64,000 nucleotides of DNA, taken from contig CAYNIP010000015.1 of NCBI GenBank assembly GCA_964397305.1, positions 1-64,000 of the forward strand. The letters are read 5' to 3'. Source of the stretch: JAAUTY01 sp964397305 (GTDB lineage Bacteria; Cyanobacteriota; Cyanobacteriia; Cyanobacteriales; Spirulinaceae). Shown here one piece after another: positions 29,301-37,414 of the stretch; within the stretch, counting starts at the first letter, position 1, and every line of letters starts with the position of its first letter. The notes under the pieces were generated by a model. The model saw only the letters and a list, made by a program, of their open reading frames with translations, searched no databases and was not told the DNA's origin. Position numbers and translations under genes: made by a program.

Positions 29301-30134
29301 CAATCGGAGAAAATGTCCTCCCTGGGCCAACTCGTGGCCGGCGTCGCCCACGAAATCAACAACCCCGTCAACTTCATCTACGGCAACCTCGCCCATGCCA
29401 ATGATTACTTAAACGACCTGATCAGTCTCCTAGAGCAATACAAAGCGGCCTATCCCCACCCCACCCCAGAACTCGCCGAAACCATCGAAGCGATCGATCT
29501 GGACTTCCTGCTCAGTGACTTACCAAAGCTGTTTGCCTCCATGCGGGTTGGAGCCGACCGCATTAAGGAAATTGTCAAATCCCTCCGCACCTTCTCCCGC
29601 CTCGATGAGGCCGACATGAAAGCCGTTGACCTTCACGAAAGCCTGGAGAGCACCCTGATGATCTTGCAGAACCGCCTCAAGGCCAAATCAGATCGGCCCG
29701 CGATCCAGGTCATGCAAAACTACAGCCCCTTACCGAAAATAGACTGCTACGCCGGCCAGCTCAACCAAGTGTTTATGAACTTGATTAGCAACGCGATTGA
29801 CGCTATGGAGGAGCGCCATAAACAGCGCCCGCCAGAGGAGCTGGAGGCTGATCCCGGTTGCCTGTGGATTACAACCGCCGTGGTGGACAACCAAGCCCGC
29901 ATTAGCATTCGCGACAATGGCACGGGCATTCCAGCAGATAAACTTGGCCGTATTTTTGACCCCTTCTACACCACCAAAGCAGTGGGTAAAGGGACAGGTC
30001 TAGGCCTATCGATTAGCTACCAAATCGTCACCGAGAAGCATCGCGGTCGTCTCTATTGTGTTTCACAATTAGGTCAGGGAACGGAGTTTGTGATTGAGAT
30101 TCCCCTCAGCCAGCCAGATTTGATGCCCTCTTGA
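26394..30134 (+). CDS. Multi-PAS/GAF sensor histidine kinase
   Basis: The protein has 1246 residues from the ATG at 26394, chosen over an in-frame TTG six bases earlier. About six PAS/PAC modules fill residues 25-790, with recurrent SDRKQAE and DITERK linkers. A GAF domain follows (about 795-945), then a coiled coil and a cyanobacterial-type HisKA with phospho-acceptor His986 in VAGVAHEINNPVN. The HATPase shows RDNGTGIPADKLGRIFDPFY and GTGLGLSISYQIV. There are no transmembrane segments, so it senses cytoplasmic signals (redox, light, gas or small molecules). No receiver domain or response-regulator gene is nearby; it is an orphan kinase. Confidence 0.93.
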   Translation: MASFSSPAERQPVAATIADAQRFRKLAANLPGVIYTYVLRVNGSDSFTYLSDNLRELFEIEPAAAMRNAEVIWKCLHPEDLDRLTETVANSAKELIRWQAEWRIITPSGQLKWLSGVAQPEQQADGTVVWDGIFLDISDRKQAEEQQRQSEQRYRALARNFPNGMILIFDRDHRYTLVDGEPELAAIGMSPTTLLGKTPPQILPPEPANTLTALYRRVLRGAAVEQEFVLGDRVYALHCVPLRDEAGEITSGLVVAQNITERKGIEAELRQTAERLQEAQRIAHLGHWDLDAATGTMTWSPEMFRIFGLDPQQGVPSMKEHLAQIHPEDREHHQQALTRLLAGTPTEIEFRTVAPSGALRYLNVRAEPIFSADGQPQRYIGTTMDITERKQAELTQQENAELFRAIFDQAAIGLCYVELDGRFSRVNAKLCEILGHSEAELLQLTFEDITHPEDISTDFENLERVALGELSRFVTEKRFRRADGAWVWTNASISVVRSATGAPRFFIGALEDISDRRAAQQRAQELLAILEVAPDLIGSTDLAGNVTYMNLACRRWFNLGPADSLQSFTISDFHPPAINEFLAQTAIPSAIARGSWIGETELRRPNGDIIPASQAIIAHYDDAGKVQYLSTIIRDISAAKQAERQLREQAILLRAVLDSIPQAVFWKDCHGIYLGCNQRFATDAGFRHPTEVMGRDDTEMPWHEEAASHYQEHDRQVLESGQGTLGLEEPITFADGGQGWLATSKVPLLDSEGSIIGVLGVYEDITERKVMEAALRERIDRETLFNDLTNQIRNSLDVETILATAVHALRDLLDIDRSYISWYCPAIPEPYWETTQESKREDLPSLMGRVPQSTTEPAADILLQGQTLRVDAVDIWPEATLQDILQRYGYTSFLAVPLATASDRQGVWIVGHCHGPRPWTDGEVELMEMVAGQMAIALNQAELYEQAQSKTRELEQAYHELQQTQSQLIQSEKMSSLGQLVAGVAHEINNPVNFIYGNLAHANDYLNDLISLLEQYKAAYPHPTPELAETIEAIDLDFLLSDLPKLFASMRVGADRIKEIVKSLRTFSRLDEADMKAVDLHESLESTLMILQNRLKAKSDRPAIQVMQNYSPLPKIDCYAGQLNQVFMNLISNAIDAMEERHKQRPPEELEADPGCLWITTAVVDNQARISIRDNGTGIPADKLGRIFDPFYTTKAVGKGTGLGLSISYQIVTEKHRGRLYCVSQLGQGTEFVIEIPLSQPDLMPS

Positions 30135-30173
30135 CCCTCCTGAGAAGCGGCCCGTAGTAGACGTAGTTGGGCG

Positions 30174-30383
30174 TGAGCCCCGCTAGAGCTGGCGGGTGGG
30201 AGCGCTGATGAATTTTCACGAAATAACGACCCAATTCGGTAGGGGCACGGTTGCCGCGCCCTCAACCCAGTCAATCGCTGTTCCGATAAGGGTTTGAGGG
30301 TTGGAAGACTCAAACCCTGCGATGGTGCATTTGATTTGTAAAATTCCATGAGCCCCGCTAGAGCTGGCGGGTGGGAGCGCTGA
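30174..30383. repeat. 35-bp direct repeats flanking a MITE-like block
   Basis: A perfect 35-bp repeat (beginning TGAGCCCCGCTAGAGCTGGC) occurs at 30174-30208 and 30349-30383. The block between begins with GAATTTTCACGAAAT and ends with ATTTGTAAAATTC, imperfect inverses of each other. It has no coding capacity. Confidence 0.7.
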
Positions 30384-30700
30384 AGCGCAATGACCGCTCT
30401 TGCGGCCAGGACTGAAATCCCCGGCGGCCTAAATCGCTCCTCGGGGTCGAGGATTCTGTATCAGGGCTGGTAAACCCCCGATTTTGCTGAGAAACGAGCG
30501 CTTGCCCGCCTACCGCGCCCGCCTTGGAGTTGCGATCCGGTCCCCTCGTTCTTGCAGAATTAAGCAGTGTTGAATCCTGCGAAGCCTCGGGTGGACGAAA
30601 AAAAGCGCGGCTCCCCTAAATTGTGAGCTATGGTTCAAAGAGGAGAGTGTAGCCCTCTATCGCTACGCGACGCTAGCGCGAACAGCGTTACGGGGCCCCC

Positions 30701-30812
30701 TCTTCGAGAAGCCGCTGCGCGTCTACATCCCCCGGCCCCTTCTCCCAGCTTTGGGAGAAGGGGCGCTAGAAGCCCCTCTCCCAACTTGGGAGAGGGGTTG
30801 GGGTGAGGGCTA
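30701..30812. repeat. Composite hairpin repeat, copy 1
   Basis: TCTTCGAGAAGCCGCTGCGC is followed by two hairpins: CCCCTTCTCCCA (30736-30747) with TGGGAGAAGGGG, and CCCCTCTCCCA (30773-30783) with TGGGAGAGGGG. The leading 20 bp and the first hairpin recur in degraded form at 60511-60584. Confidence 0.7.
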
Positions 30813-30873
30813 AGCTGAGGATTACCAAGCTCAACCCCCTGCCCGTCGCTTCCCCCTCGAATTTCCCGAAGCA

Positions 30874-31821
30874 ATGAACCTGTCTAGTTTTTCGATCATC
30901 CTAGAAACTGAGAATTTAGCCAACGCTGACCTAGAGGGCCTGGCTCAATCCCTGGCTTCCCTTGCCCGCCAAGATGTCGGGCCCGATCAGGCCAACGAAG
31001 TGATCCTGATCGACAGTGGCGACGCGCCCCCGGCCTTGCTCCAGCAACTCTGTGCTCGCTACCCCTGGGTGCAGGTTAAGACGGCTCCTCTGGGAACGGG
31101 GTATTACAAAGCGAAAATGCTGGGGGCGGAACTGGCCACTGGGGAGGTGGTCGTCTATTTTGACTCCGATTGCCTCTACGAAGGGGACTGGCTACGGCAA
31201 ATGTTGGCTCCCTTTGCGGCGGATGCCACGATTCAGGTGGTCGCTGGCGAAACTCAGACTCGCGATCGCGGGCCCTACGGGACGGCGATGGCCCTAACTT
31301 ACATTTTTCCTCGCTTCTCGCGGGAGCAGCACCTCGCCCCGACGCCCCAGTACTTTCTGAACAACGTCGCTTTCCGGCGGGCCTTCCTGCTCCAGCACCC
31401 GATTCCTACGGACTTGCCCCTCTATCGGGGTAACTGCGCGCTCCACGCCCAGGACCTCCGCCAGGCGGGTCACACCATCTGGCGACAGCCCCAGGCCCAC
31501 GCTCACCATGCGCCTCCAGCCAATGGGTCGCACTTTTTCTGGCGCTTTTTGCTCATTGGCTACGACTACTACTGGCAGCGGCGGCTGATGGCAGCGGCGG
31601 CGGACAATCCGGTGGCGGGGGCGGGTAAGTTCCAAGTGTTTGGAGAACGGGCCGGCCGTCTGTTCCACCAACGGCCCCAGCATTGGCTTTATCTACCCCT
31701 CGCGGTGCCGATCATGGTGGCCGCCCTGGGCTTGATAACGCTGGGCTACTGGATCACCAGCCGCCGTCCTCACTATTTGCTCCGCACCTATAACCAGATT
31801 TTGGGAGAGGTGGCGACCTGA
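30874..31821 (+). CDS. Glycosyltransferase family 2 protein
   Basis: The protein has 315 residues. A GT-A fold domain (1-235) shows VILIDSGD, the DxD motif in YFDSDCLYEGDW and a C-terminal acceptor-side region. Two hydrophobic segments near 270-295 suggest membrane association. The family transfers sugars from nucleotide-sugar donors to lipids or polysaccharides; the acceptor cannot be told. queC follows 73 bp later, so the two could share a transcript, though no functional link is known. Confidence 0.85.
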   Translation: MNLSSFSIILETENLANADLEGLAQSLASLARQDVGPDQANEVILIDSGDAPPALLQQLCARYPWVQVKTAPLGTGYYKAKMLGAELATGEVVVYFDSDCLYEGDWLRQMLAPFAADATIQVVAGETQTRDRGPYGTAMALTYIFPRFSREQHLAPTPQYFLNNVAFRRAFLLQHPIPTDLPLYRGNCALHAQDLRQAGHTIWRQPQAHAHHAPPANGSHFFWRFLLIGYDYYWQRRLMAAAADNPVAGAGKFQVFGERAGRLFHQRPQHWLYLPLAVPIMVAALGLITLGYWITSRRPHYLLRTYNQILGEVAT

Positions 31822-31894
31822 GGCTGGCGAGCCGCGATGCCAGCGCGCTAGCTTGAGGGGGAACGGTCTGTGTTGGAGCTTGGAGCTAGAGATT

Positions 31895-32587
31895 ATGTCT
31901 GCGATCGCCGTTGTTTTGCTTTCGGGGGGCCTGGATTCGGTGACGGCGGCGGCCCAGGCCCGGGCCGATGGCTATGACCTCATCGCCCTATCGCTCCGCT
32001 ACGGCCAGCGCCACGAGCGAGAATTGATGGCTGCTAAGCAATTGGCGGCCTGGCTAGAGACCCGCGAGCACCAGATTTTGGACGTGAATCTGGCTCAATG
32101 GGGAGGCTCCTCCCTTACGGATCAGGCTCAGGCCCTGCCCCAAGACGGCCTACAACCTGAGGTGATCCCCAGCACCTATGTGCCGGGGCGGAACACGGTG
32201 TTCATCGCCCTCGCTTTGGCGCTCGCCGAAGCTCGCGGGGCCGAGGCTATCTACTTGGGGATCAATGCCGTGGATTATTCGGGCTACCCTGACTGTCGCC
32301 CGGAGTACCTGGAGGCCTATCAAGCGCTGGCCCAGCTCTCCTCGAAGCAAGGGCTAGCCGGGCGATCGCCTCGCTTGATCGCGCCTTTGATTCAGGATAG
32401 CAAGGTGGCGATCGTCCACCGGGCCCAGGGCCTGGGAGTGCCGATCGCCGCAACGTGGTCTTGTTACGCCGGAACCCCAGAACCCTGTGGCCGCTGTGAT
32501 TCTTGTCGGATTCGCGATCGCGCCCTGATCGAGGCGGGCTACCCAGCGCTAGCGACTCCCTACGGCCGGCAGGTGGCTGGGATTTGA
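31895..32587 (+). CDS. queC: 7-cyano-7-deazaguanine synthase
   Basis: The protein has 230 residues from the ATG at 31895. The frame stays open upstream to 31853, but the family starts just before the PP-loop. It converts 7-carboxy-7-deazaguanine to preQ0 in queuosine synthesis, using ATP and ammonia. The PP-loop is VVLLSGGLDSVTA. The zinc site is CYAGTPEPCGRCDSC near the C-terminus. GINAVDYSGYPDCRPEY is a strong family signature. Confidence 0.96.
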   Translation: MSAIAVVLLSGGLDSVTAAAQARADGYDLIALSLRYGQRHERELMAAKQLAAWLETREHQILDVNLAQWGGSSLTDQAQALPQDGLQPEVIPSTYVPGRNTVFIALALALAEARGAEAIYLGINAVDYSGYPDCRPEYLEAYQALAQLSSKQGLAGRSPRLIAPLIQDSKVAIVHRAQGLGVPIAATWSCYAGTPEPCGRCDSCRIRDRALIEAGYPALATPYGRQVAGI

Positions 32588-32743
32588 GCAAAACCCTGGG
32601 GGGCGAGGGGCGATCGCTATCACAATCAAGGTCGCCAGACACGTTACCATGGGGAGGGTAAGGACGTAGTAGTGTCGCCGCAGTGTAGCGACCTGCTGCC
32701 GCCCACTCTACACATCTGCTGCACTGCCAACCCAACGTTCCCT

Positions 32744-33595
32744 ATGTTTTCAGCCACCAACTTGCTGATCAACCGCCTAGTTCAGCAACTCCAAGCTGGC
32801 TATCATCGCACCTTTGGCGGCTGGAAGTCAGAATATGCTGAGATTATTGCTTGGGCTACGGGGATGGCCCTAGAAAATATTGCCAATAGCGACGCTCTCT
32901 ACCACAACGTCGAGCACACGGTCTTTGTCACCCTGGTGGGCCAGGAAATCCTGCGCGGTAAGCACATCAAGGAAGGGGGGACGACCCCCGAGGATTGGCT
33001 CCACTTTCACATCTCGCTGCTCTGCCACGATATTGGCTATGTGAAGGGCGTCTGCCGCCCCGATCGGCCCCAAGAGAGTTTGTATGCTACCGGTGTCGGT
33101 GACGAGATGATCCGCCTCCCCATCGGGGCCTCCGATGCCAGCCTCGCTCCCTACCATGTGGATCGGGGCAAGCTGTTTGTCCAGGAGCGCTTTGGCGGTC
33201 ACAAACTGATCGATGCGGATGTGTTGATGGAGAATATTGAACTGACCCGTTTCCCGGTGCCGGCTGATGACGACCACAAGGTTACGGATAACTATCCGGG
33301 TCTAGTACGGGCGGCGGACTTGATCGGTCAGCTCAGCGATCCCCGCTATTTACAGAAAATTCCGGCCCTGTTCTATGAATTTGAAGAGATTGGTACGAAC
33401 ACCCAGTTGGGCTACCAGTCGCCGGGGGATCTGCGAGCCAACTACCCCCGCTTTTACTGGAATGCCGTCTATCCCTACTTGCCCACGGCCTTGCGTTACC
33501 TAAACCTCACTCAGAGCGGCAAGCAAGCCGTCGCCAGTCTCTATTCCAATGTCTTCCAGGTTGAGCACGATGAAGCGGCTGCTGCGGCCGCCTAG
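32744..33595 (+). CDS. HD-domain metal-dependent phosphohydrolase
   Basis: The protein has 283 residues from the ATG at 32744. Metal ligands fit the HD fold: His54 and His58 in YHNVEHT, and His95-Asp96 in LLCHDIGYV. A conserved middle, DRGKLFVQERF, and the YYPGLV-like NYPGLVRAADLIGQLSDPRY resemble HD/PDEase proteins widespread in cyanobacteria. The nucleotide substrate is unknown. It ends in an Ala-rich tail. The CHAT gene begins 211 bp later on the same strand. Confidence 0.85.
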   Translation: MFSATNLLINRLVQQLQAGYHRTFGGWKSEYAEIIAWATGMALENIANSDALYHNVEHTVFVTLVGQEILRGKHIKEGGTTPEDWLHFHISLLCHDIGYVKGVCRPDRPQESLYATGVGDEMIRLPIGASDASLAPYHVDRGKLFVQERFGGHKLIDADVLMENIELTRFPVPADDDHKVTDNYPGLVRAADLIGQLSDPRYLQKIPALFYEFEEIGTNTQLGYQSPGDLRANYPRFYWNAVYPYLPTALRYLNLTQSGKQAVASLYSNVFQVEHDEAAAAAA

Positions 33596-33806
33596 GATCT
33601 CTCCGTTTGCTGGGATTCTTGCAGCGGGAGTCGCGCTGCCCCATCCAAATCAGGGATCTGGAGACTGTCCCAGCCAACCAGGGGGTTTGCAAAAAAAAGG
33701 CAAGCCGACCTGCGTAAAACAGCGAGCCTTTTGGTGAGAGGGTAGTAGCAAGTCTCCAAGGCTGATGCGGTGAGCCCGGTTCAGCCGTCGTCCTCACGTA
33801 GGGGTT

Positions 33807-35579
33807 ATGAAACCAGTAAGCGCGCGAATCGCCAGCAAATTGGTGGTGTTGAAGCTCGAAGGCGACTGGGAGAGGTCGGGATTGCGAGCAACGCTGGAGA
33901 TCGGCCCTGAACACCAGCGCCCGACGACGGAGGTGCAGGGAGCTTTACCGGCTAGTGATGCTTTGGTGGCTTGCTGGCGATCGCACTGGCTGGAAACGTA
34001 CCGTAGCGCTGAACTGCCCGTCCGCATCAAGCCCAAACGGGTTCAAACCGTGCGGGACGTGCAGCATTGGCGGCAAGCCTGTCGCGCCTCGAGCGAGCAG
34101 TTCGTGACAGCGTTGCAGCACTGGCTGGCGAGCCCAGAATTTCGGCCCCTAGATCAGCGCCTGCGGGAAGAACTGCATACCGAAGAAACGATCCGCTTTC
34201 ACATCCAAGCTGATGACCCCCGCCTGCACCAGTTGCCCTGGCACGGCTGGGACTTTTTCCAGCGTTATGCGAAAGCAGAGTGGATCGCGAGCGCGCCGCG
34301 CCCAACTTACGCCATACGGGCCCGCTCGCGGCGGGTGACGAGCTGGCCGCGACTGCGGATTTTGGCGATTCTCGGTCATAGCGACGGAATTGACGTTGAG
34401 GCGGACCGTCAGTTGTTGCAGCAGTTGCCGGAGGCGGAGACGCTGTTCTTGGTGGAGCCGCGCCGCCAGGAGCTGAGCGATCGCCTCTGGGAGCAGCCCT
34501 GGGACATCATCTTCTTTGCCGGCCACTCGGAAACAGAGGGAGAGGTCGGACGGATCTATCTCAATTCCCAGGAAAGTTTGACGATTGACGAGCTGTGGTA
34601 CGCCCTGCGGAAGGCCGCCGACCAGGGTTTGCAGTTGGCGATCTTCAACTCCTGCGATGGTCTGGGGCTGGTGCGACAGTTGGATGACCTGGCGATTCCC
34701 CAGCTGGTGGTGATGCGGGAGATGGTGCCCGACCAAGTTGCTCAGGCGTTTCTGAAGTATTTTCTGCAAGCCTTGGCCCGGGGGGAATCCTCCTATCTAG
34801 CGGTGCGGGAGGCGCGGGAACGGTTGCAGGGGTTGGAAGATGAGTTTCCCTGTGCCAGTTGGCTGCCAGCGCTCTGCCAGCACCCGACGCAGGCAGCCTT
34901 GACTTGGCAGCCGAGGGCGGTGAGGGGACGTTGGCGATCGCCCCGGTTCCTAGCTAGCCTCGCGGCGGGTGCGGCGGCGGCCCTCGCGGGAGCGTGGTTC
35001 GGGCTGCCCTGGCTGGGGGTGCGGTTGAATAACTATGCCTACCTGAGTTTTCTAGCCGGCGATCGCCCGGCGTCGCTCTGGGCCTTAGAGTGGGCGCAGC
35101 GCGTCGATCCTGGCAATGCAGCCGTGCTCTACAATCAGGCAACGCAATGTGAGCGGGTGCAGGATTGGGATTGCGCGCACAACTTCTACCGGCAGGCGGC
35201 GCGGCTGGGGATGGCAGCGGCTTACAGCAATCTGGCGCGGCTGTATATTCTCCACGACGAAGACTATGCGGCGGCGGTGGAGTTGGTGCAAGAGGGCTTG
35301 CAGGTTGCAGACAGCCCGCCTGACCGCTACGCGCTACACAAGAATCTGGGCTGGGCGCGGTTGGAGCAGGGGCGTTATGTGGAGGCGCGGCAGGCGCTGA
35401 ACACAGCCCTAGCCCTGGATGGGGAACGGGCGGCGGCCCACTGTTTGTCGGCGCTGTTGGCGGAGGCGGCGGGGCAGGAGACAGCGGCGCTGTCGAGTTG
35501 GCGGCGGTGTCAGGAGTTGGCGGAGCCGGTGCTCCCGGACGACGACCGCTGGCTGGGCATGGCGCAGCAGCGCTTGTAA
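33807..35579 (+). CDS. CHAT-TM-TPR protein
   Basis: The protein has 590 residues. An N-terminal region of about 185 residues resembles the region that precedes CHAT domains in other cyanobacterial proteins (LHQLPWHGWDFF). The CHAT domain (185-365) has likely catalytic His240 (FFAGHSETEG) and Cys283 (FNSCDGLGL). A single transmembrane segment lies at about 383-403 (LASLAAGAAAALAGAWFGL). TPR repeats follow to the end (NAAVLYNQATQCERVQDWDCA, AAAYSNLARLYILHDEDYAAA). Topology predicts a cytoplasmic protease with TPRs on the other side of the membrane. CHAT domains belong to the caspase clan; target and trigger are unknown. It is not obviously in an operon. Confidence 0.88.
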   Translation: MKPVSARIASKLVVLKLEGDWERSGLRATLEIGPEHQRPTTEVQGALPASDALVACWRSHWLETYRSAELPVRIKPKRVQTVRDVQHWRQACRASSEQFVTALQHWLASPEFRPLDQRLREELHTEETIRFHIQADDPRLHQLPWHGWDFFQRYAKAEWIASAPRPTYAIRARSRRVTSWPRLRILAILGHSDGIDVEADRQLLQQLPEAETLFLVEPRRQELSDRLWEQPWDIIFFAGHSETEGEVGRIYLNSQESLTIDELWYALRKAADQGLQLAIFNSCDGLGLVRQLDDLAIPQLVVMREMVPDQVAQAFLKYFLQALARGESSYLAVREARERLQGLEDEFPCASWLPALCQHPTQAALTWQPRAVRGRWRSPRFLASLAAGAAAALAGAWFGLPWLGVRLNNYAYLSFLAGDRPASLWALEWAQRVDPGNAAVLYNQATQCERVQDWDCAHNFYRQAARLGMAAAYSNLARLYILHDEDYAAAVELVQEGLQVADSPPDRYALHKNLGWARLEQGRYVEARQALNTALALDGERAAAHCLSALLAEAAGQETAALSSWRRCQELAEPVLPDDDRWLGMAQQRL

Positions 35580-35909
35580 CCAAAAGCGAGTAGTGCCCTA
35601 GCAGTAATGACCGACGCGCCTGAAAGCCTCTCGATACAGAGGGGTTCAGCCAAGTATCACTACCAAATTTGAGCACTACCCAAAAGCGGGGGTACGTGCG
35701 TCCCCCGCTTGGTCTCTGTTAAGCGGTGTGATAGGAAATCCGATTTTCAGAAGCTCGATTGAAGCCCTCTCTCCAACCTCTCCCCTAAGTTTGGCAGAGG
35801 GGCTTCCAAATCTTTCTAACTCCCCTTCTCCCAAGCTTGGGAGAAGGGGCTGGGGGATGAGGGCCCGGTAACGAGCATCTAACTGGGGGATTCCGTCATA
35901 GATTGTTCT
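35580..35909. other. Intergenic region with a perfect 28-bp palindrome
   Basis: This stretch of 330 bp is non-coding. The core is a 14+14 bp palindrome at 35822-35849 made of CCCCTTCTCCCAAG and its inverse. It is preceded by a weaker hairpin (35765-35808) and followed by GATGAGGGCCCGG, the usual flank of this cyanobacterial repeat. Confidence 0.7.
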
Positions 35910-36194
35910 TTACCGCGTTACGGCGGGGCACTGATAGAAATTACCATTTCTATTAGTGCAAGTGTTGTTGCTCTCAGTGCTGATGTCGCTGACCTGAGGC
36001 TCGATCGCCGCCGCTGCAAAACCAATACCAAGCTGTGGGAGAAGGATCAAGGCTAGAGTCAGTCCCACCGAAAAAAGAGGGGTAGCAATCTTGACTCCTT
36101 CCACTGCCAAGCGAGCTACTCGGCTGACGAGAAAAGTTTTCAAGCCCGCGTTTACTGGGCAGGAGATCTGCACACTCTTCTGGTTAGTTTCCAC
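35910..36194 (-). CDS. Small membrane protein (94 aa), hypothetical
   Basis: A GTG start at 36194 has GGAG about 12 bp upstream. One strong hydrophobic segment (about 41-62, PLFSVGLTLALILLPQLGIG) separates a basic N-terminal part from a short polar C-terminus with two cysteines (NNTCTNRNGNFYQCPAV). The cysteines could form a disulphide outside the membrane. The family is not recognised. It lies between the CHAT-TM-TPR gene and the small-gene cluster, so a link to the protease region is possible but unsupported. Confidence 0.5.
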   Translation of the reverse strand: METNQKSVQISCPVNAGLKTFLVSRVARLAVEGVKIATPLFSVGLTLALILLPQLGIGFAAAAIEPQVSDISTESNNTCTNRNGNFYQCPAVTR

Positions 36195-36526
36195 AACCTA
36201 TTCTCCAATGAAGGATCAGCAGAGCAAGGTATTTCAGGGTGATTTATCCTTGACTGATTGCTGTTACCTTTCGATAGTTTTAGGGTGGTTAGCTTGTTGA
36301 GTTTGTTGGAGTGCTCTGGAGCGTGTGAAACAAGATGAGTGACAAGGCTATTGACTGCCAAAATCGACAATAGTGATTGAGTTGATAGCTTGTTCAGTTA
36401 GAAAGACCCGGTTGCTTTGAGAAACCGGGTCTTTGGATGTATGACGACTATCACAACTGCCCAGAGAGCCTAGGCAAGCACTGCAAATCTTGTGCTCTAT
36501 CCATCACTCACTGGACTCTAGGCTAG
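36195..36526. other. Intergenic region between two minus-strand small genes
   Basis: This 332 bp holds the 12-bp-stem palindrome at 36402-36434 and otherwise A/T-rich DNA with no convincing gene. The 36195-36300 part is the likely promoter of the 94-aa gene. Confidence 0.4.
36402..36434. repeat. Perfect 12-bp-stem palindromic repeat (possible terminator)
   Basis: AAAGACCCGGTT (36402-36413) pairs exactly with AACCGGGTCTTT (36423-36434). This palindrome type is common between cyanobacterial genes. It lies downstream of the DUF4327 gene and could end its transcript, but it has no U tract. Confidence 0.7.
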
Positions 36527-36763
36527 CTAGTCATTCTTCCAGACTTCCTGAGGAATAAGATCGGCAATGCGATCGCGCAACAAGTATTCGTGCAGCTCTA
36601 ACTCGCGTTCAAAGCTGTCTTGGTCGCGGCTCGGTAGATAATGCAACAGGGTATAAATGGGCTGATGGGGGCTAACCATTCCTCGTTGTACGAGGTGACG
36701 CACATCATCGCGAATGGCGTCAATGGTGTATCGCGAATTTTGAAGAACTGTGGTTGTCAGCAT
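36527..36763 (-). CDS. DUF4327 family protein
   Basis: The protein has 78 residues from the ATG at 36763, preceded by GAGGAG 8 bp away; this start is chosen over a TTG at 36778. RYTIDAIRDDVRHLVQRGMV, QPIYTLLHYLP and YLLRDRIADLIPQEVW match the DUF4327 pattern found only in cyanobacteria. The cysteines I remember in other members (WVCFECELE) are absent here (SFERELELHE). The function is unknown. It is the last of three small minus-strand genes. Confidence 0.8.
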   Translation of the reverse strand: MLTTTVLQNSRYTIDAIRDDVRHLVQRGMVSPHQPIYTLLHYLPSRDQDSFERELELHEYLLRDRIADLIPQEVWKND

Positions 36764-36817
36764 GGCTTTTCTCCTCAATCGGATGGCGAGCAGATACTAA
36801 AATACCCAGCATCAAAC

Positions 36818-37093
36818 CTAAGTGCTGGGCTCATTCGGAAACATCTCATCCCACTCGCGGCGGAGTTGGCGGAGTAGCGCTTGGTCGCCGCGCTGTTCTG
36901 CTTTGAGCAGGCGTTGGCGAAGCAGGTTTTGCAGGTACATCTGCTGGGTTGCCAAGGTCTGTTCTTGAGCTTGGCGTTTCTGGTGCTGTTGAGGGGTTTC
37001 AATCCGCGCCAGTCGAGGCATCACAGCATGATTGGCCTCGTAGTTACCAGCCAAGTGCAGGTGCTGAGTAGCTTGGGTTGTGCAGGATGTCAT
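36818..37093 (-). CDS. Small Gln/Arg-rich hypothetical protein (91 aa)
   Basis: An ATG at 37093 has GGAG 8 bp upstream. The sequence is helical and charged (PQQHQKRQAQEQTLATQQMY, LLRQRLLKAEQRGDQALL) and ends REWDEMFPNE, so a coiled coil is likely. There is no recognised family. It lies between the NfeD-like and DUF4327 genes on the same strand with short gaps, suggesting one operon. Confidence 0.6.
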   Translation of the reverse strand: MTSCTTQATQHLHLAGNYEANHAVMPRLARIETPQQHQKRQAQEQTLATQQMYLQNLLRQRLLKAEQRGDQALLRQLRREWDEMFPNEPST

Positions 37094-37186
37094 GGGGCTA
37101 TCTCCAAATAATGAGTGTCTAGGTGTAGGGCAGGCACAGCGTTAGCCCTGTGCCTGCGCTGGAGCGAGGCATCGGCAGGTGACGCT

Positions 37187-37414
37187 TTAACTCAAAGGAG
37201 CAACGATCATCGTGATGCCCTGCCGCGCGACTGCTTTCACGCCCTGTCCGGGCTGGAGTTGGCAGTCTTGAGCTGACGCATCAAGCTGAGCCGGCCAGCT
37301 CGTGCCGAGGGCGCGGACGCGACCGGGTTGATGGGCGGTCGGGGCCTGCTCGATCGCGCCGAACACGGTGTAAGGAAACGGCTGAACTGGGCTCGGACGT
37401 GAGGCAAAGGACAT
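37187..37414 (-). CDS. NfeD C-terminal-like (OB-fold) small protein
   Basis: The protein has 75 residues from an ATG with AGGAG 9 bp upstream. GRVRALGTSWPAQLD, LQPGQGVKAVARQGITMIVAP has the spacing of the NfeD soluble OB-fold (GxAxxxGxxWxA ... GxxVxVxxxxGxxLxV). It has no membrane part, unlike full NfeD. Such short forms occur in cyanobacteria; NfeD domains partner with membrane proteins and stomatin-type scaffolds. It is the first gene of the three-gene minus-strand cluster. Confidence 0.7.
   Translation of the reverse strand: MSFASRPSPVQPFPYTVFGAIEQAPTAHQPGRVRALGTSWPAQLDASAQDCQLQPGQGVKAVARQGITMIVAPLS

Larger units (their letters stand above)
30135..30873. other. 739-bp repeat-rich intergenic region
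   Basis: No convincing gene is present. It holds two 35-bp direct repeats flanking a 140-bp block with imperfect inverted ends, a palindromic GC-rich block (30658-30697, around CGCTAGCG) and a composite hairpin element (30701-30812). It looks like an accumulation site for small mobile or recombining repeats. Confidence 0.6.
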
